From positions 54,459-118,458 of the forward strand of contig JAXMBN010000019.1 in assembly GCA_046349875.1 (NCBI GenBank): 64,000 nucleotides of DNA, written 5' to 3'. The notes below the pieces were generated by a model. That model saw only the letters and a program-made list of their open reading frames with translations, had not been told where the DNA came from and did no database searches. Below are positions 63,238 through 64,000 of this stretch, piece after piece (position 1 is the first letter of the stretch; every line of letters starts with the position of its first letter). Source of the stretch: JAXMBN01 sp046349875. Lineage in GTDB: Bacteria; Planctomycetota; Planctomycetia; Pirellulales; Pirellulaceae. The position numbers and the translations under genes are program-made.

Positions 63238-63898
63238 CAGCGCCATCGCTAGCATCTCCCGCGTAAGTGCCTTGATTGATCCAAACTTGAATTCCGATAT
63301 TCCCTTGTGGGGTTGCTGCTTCGGCGAAACCGTAATCGATCTTCGCTTGCAGCGTGCTCAATGGTAGCGAGCCTGCGTTGGCTTTCTCGCGTCGCGCCAT
63401 TTCTGCACCGCCGAGACGTCCGGCCATCTGAATCTTGATGCCCTTAGCCCCTGCATCCATGGTTTGCTCGATCGATCGCTTCATCGTTCGTCGGAAACTT
63501 GCCCGCTTGGCGATTTGCTGAGCGATATCTTCAGCAACCAATTGAGCTTGGATTTCCGGACGAGAGATTTCGTCGATCTTGAGGTTAACGCGTCGACCGA
63601 TGAGCTGTTGTAGCTCCTCTTGCAACACTTCAACCTCTTGCCCCTTCTTACCAATGATCAAACCGGGACGTGCCACGAACAACATGACTCGTACTTCATC
63701 ACGCGTTCGCTCGATCTCAATGCGATCGATTCCCGCGTTGCGGTAATGAACCTTGGTTGGATGATTCTTAATGAACTTCCGAATCTTTTGGTCTTCTACC
63801 AACAGATCCGAAAACTCTTGTTTGCTTGCGTACCAGCGGCTCTTCCATCCGACGACGATACCGGTACGGAACCCAACTGGATTAACCTTCTGTCCCAT
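63185..63898 (-). CDS. rpsC: 30S ribosomal protein S3
   Basis: The 237-residue protein begins MGQKVNPVGFRTGI and has the KH domain region with VHYRNAGIDRIEIERTRDEV, LFVARPGLIIGKKGQEVEVL, VNLKIDEISRPEIQAQLVAE, ASFRRTMKRSIEQTMDAGAK, IQMAGRLGGAEMARREKANA and QGNIGIQVWINQGTYAG near the end. The last ~25 residues (ASDGADAQAGQAPKKPKRTY) overlap rplP. S3 lines the mRNA entry channel. Confidence 0.96.
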   Translation of the reverse strand: MGQKVNPVGFRTGIVVGWKSRWYASKQEFSDLLVEDQKIRKFIKNHPTKVHYRNAGIDRIEIERTRDEVRVMLFVARPGLIIGKKGQEVEVLQEELQQLIGRRVNLKIDEISRPEIQAQLVAEDIAQQIAKRASFRRTMKRSIEQTMDAGAKGIKIQMAGRLGGAEMARREKANAGSLPLSTLQAKIDYGFAEAATPQGNIGIQVWINQGTYAGDASDGADAQAGQAPKKPKRTYKR

Positions 63899-63908
63899 AA
63901 TTCACCAA

Positions 63909-64000
63909 TTACAGATCCGTGATCCGCTCCAGTTCGACCGTGATGTGCGACGTTCGCTTCAAAATTCCGCAGGCTTGACCTCGGGACATCGGACGAATTC
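63909..64000 (-). CDS. rplV: 50S ribosomal protein L22 (C-terminal fragment, runs off the window)
   Basis: The last 30 codons of a minus-strand gene end in TAA at 63909-63911: RPMSRGQACGILKRTSHITV and ELERITDL. This matches the conserved C-terminal hairpin end of L22 (RPMARGRA...ILKRTSHITV). The gene continues beyond 64000, and rpsC follows after 10 bp, the standard S10-operon order. Confidence 0.93.
   Translation of the reverse strand, partial: IRPMSRGQACGILKRTSHITVELERITDL

Overview
The window looks like chromosomal DNA of a planctomycete, most likely from the Pirellulales (Rhodopirellula/Blastopirellula-type). I infer this from the mix of genes: a DUF1559 prepilin-like protein, a sulfatase, an SHD1-YHYH protein, a short sigma-70 factor paired with a membrane anti-sigma factor, a single-chain SecDF, a Cys-rich 'PSCGC' repeat protein, and a very large secretin-N-domain protein in a type II secretion-like operon. 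No rRNA, tRNA, CRISPR array, phage or insertion sequence was recognised.

Layout. 41-3549 (minus): a DUF58 / TgpA-type transglutaminase pair, both broken by frameshifts. 3737-7586 (minus): a tight cluster of a small membrane protein, folK, panC and lgt. 7688-10232 (minus): a PilT-type ATPase followed by a GspE-like protein whose nucleotide-binding motifs are degenerate. 10380-13725: hisF (minus), then corA and a THUMP-like methyltransferase (plus). 13726-15237: a Cys-rich repeat protein and a 330-bp cluster of GGGGACWGTCCCC palindromes. 15280-18849 (plus): yajC and secDF. 19302-20995: two secreted proteins of unknown function. 21161-39017 (minus): an 18-kb type II secretion-like operon. 39250-42471: FKBP isomerase lipoprotein, SGNH hydrolase, DUF1559 protein and a small lipoprotein. 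42676-48166 (plus): gyrA, a broken DJ-1/PfpI gene and a glutaredoxin-CcdA fusion. 48285-55597 (minus): a sigma/anti-sigma-led operon of secreted proteins (DN-fold protein, sulfatase, SHD1-YHYH-PEBP protein, metallophosphoesterase). 55901-64000 (minus): the S10/spc ribosomal protein operon from rplV through secY and adk.

The most unusual item is the 2259-residue protein at 32238-39017. It has a signal peptide, an LTxxQ-like helical domain and an N0/STN-type domain, followed by about 28-30 tandem secretin-N (NolW/KH-like) modules. It ends without the beta-barrel secretin domain that makes the outer-membrane pore. It is followed by gspE, F, G, H, I, J, K, L and M-like genes and a BON-domain gene, nearly all overlapping by a few bases; gspC, gspO and a true gspD pore are absent. 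The simplest inference is a length-adapted periplasmic conduit or scaffold that works with a pore encoded elsewhere or of another type.

Several genes carry single-base indels or stops: tgpA-like, DUF58, gyrA C-terminus, DJ-1, phosphoesterase, sulfatase, rpsH C-terminus, plus an in-frame TAA in the YHYH-PEBP gene. Because essential genes (gyrA, rpsH) are hit, at least part of this is probably residual sequencing or assembly error. The dense damage in the tgpA-like gene and the N-terminus of the phosphoesterase could be real decay. Coordinates of these genes cover the whole reconstructed locus.
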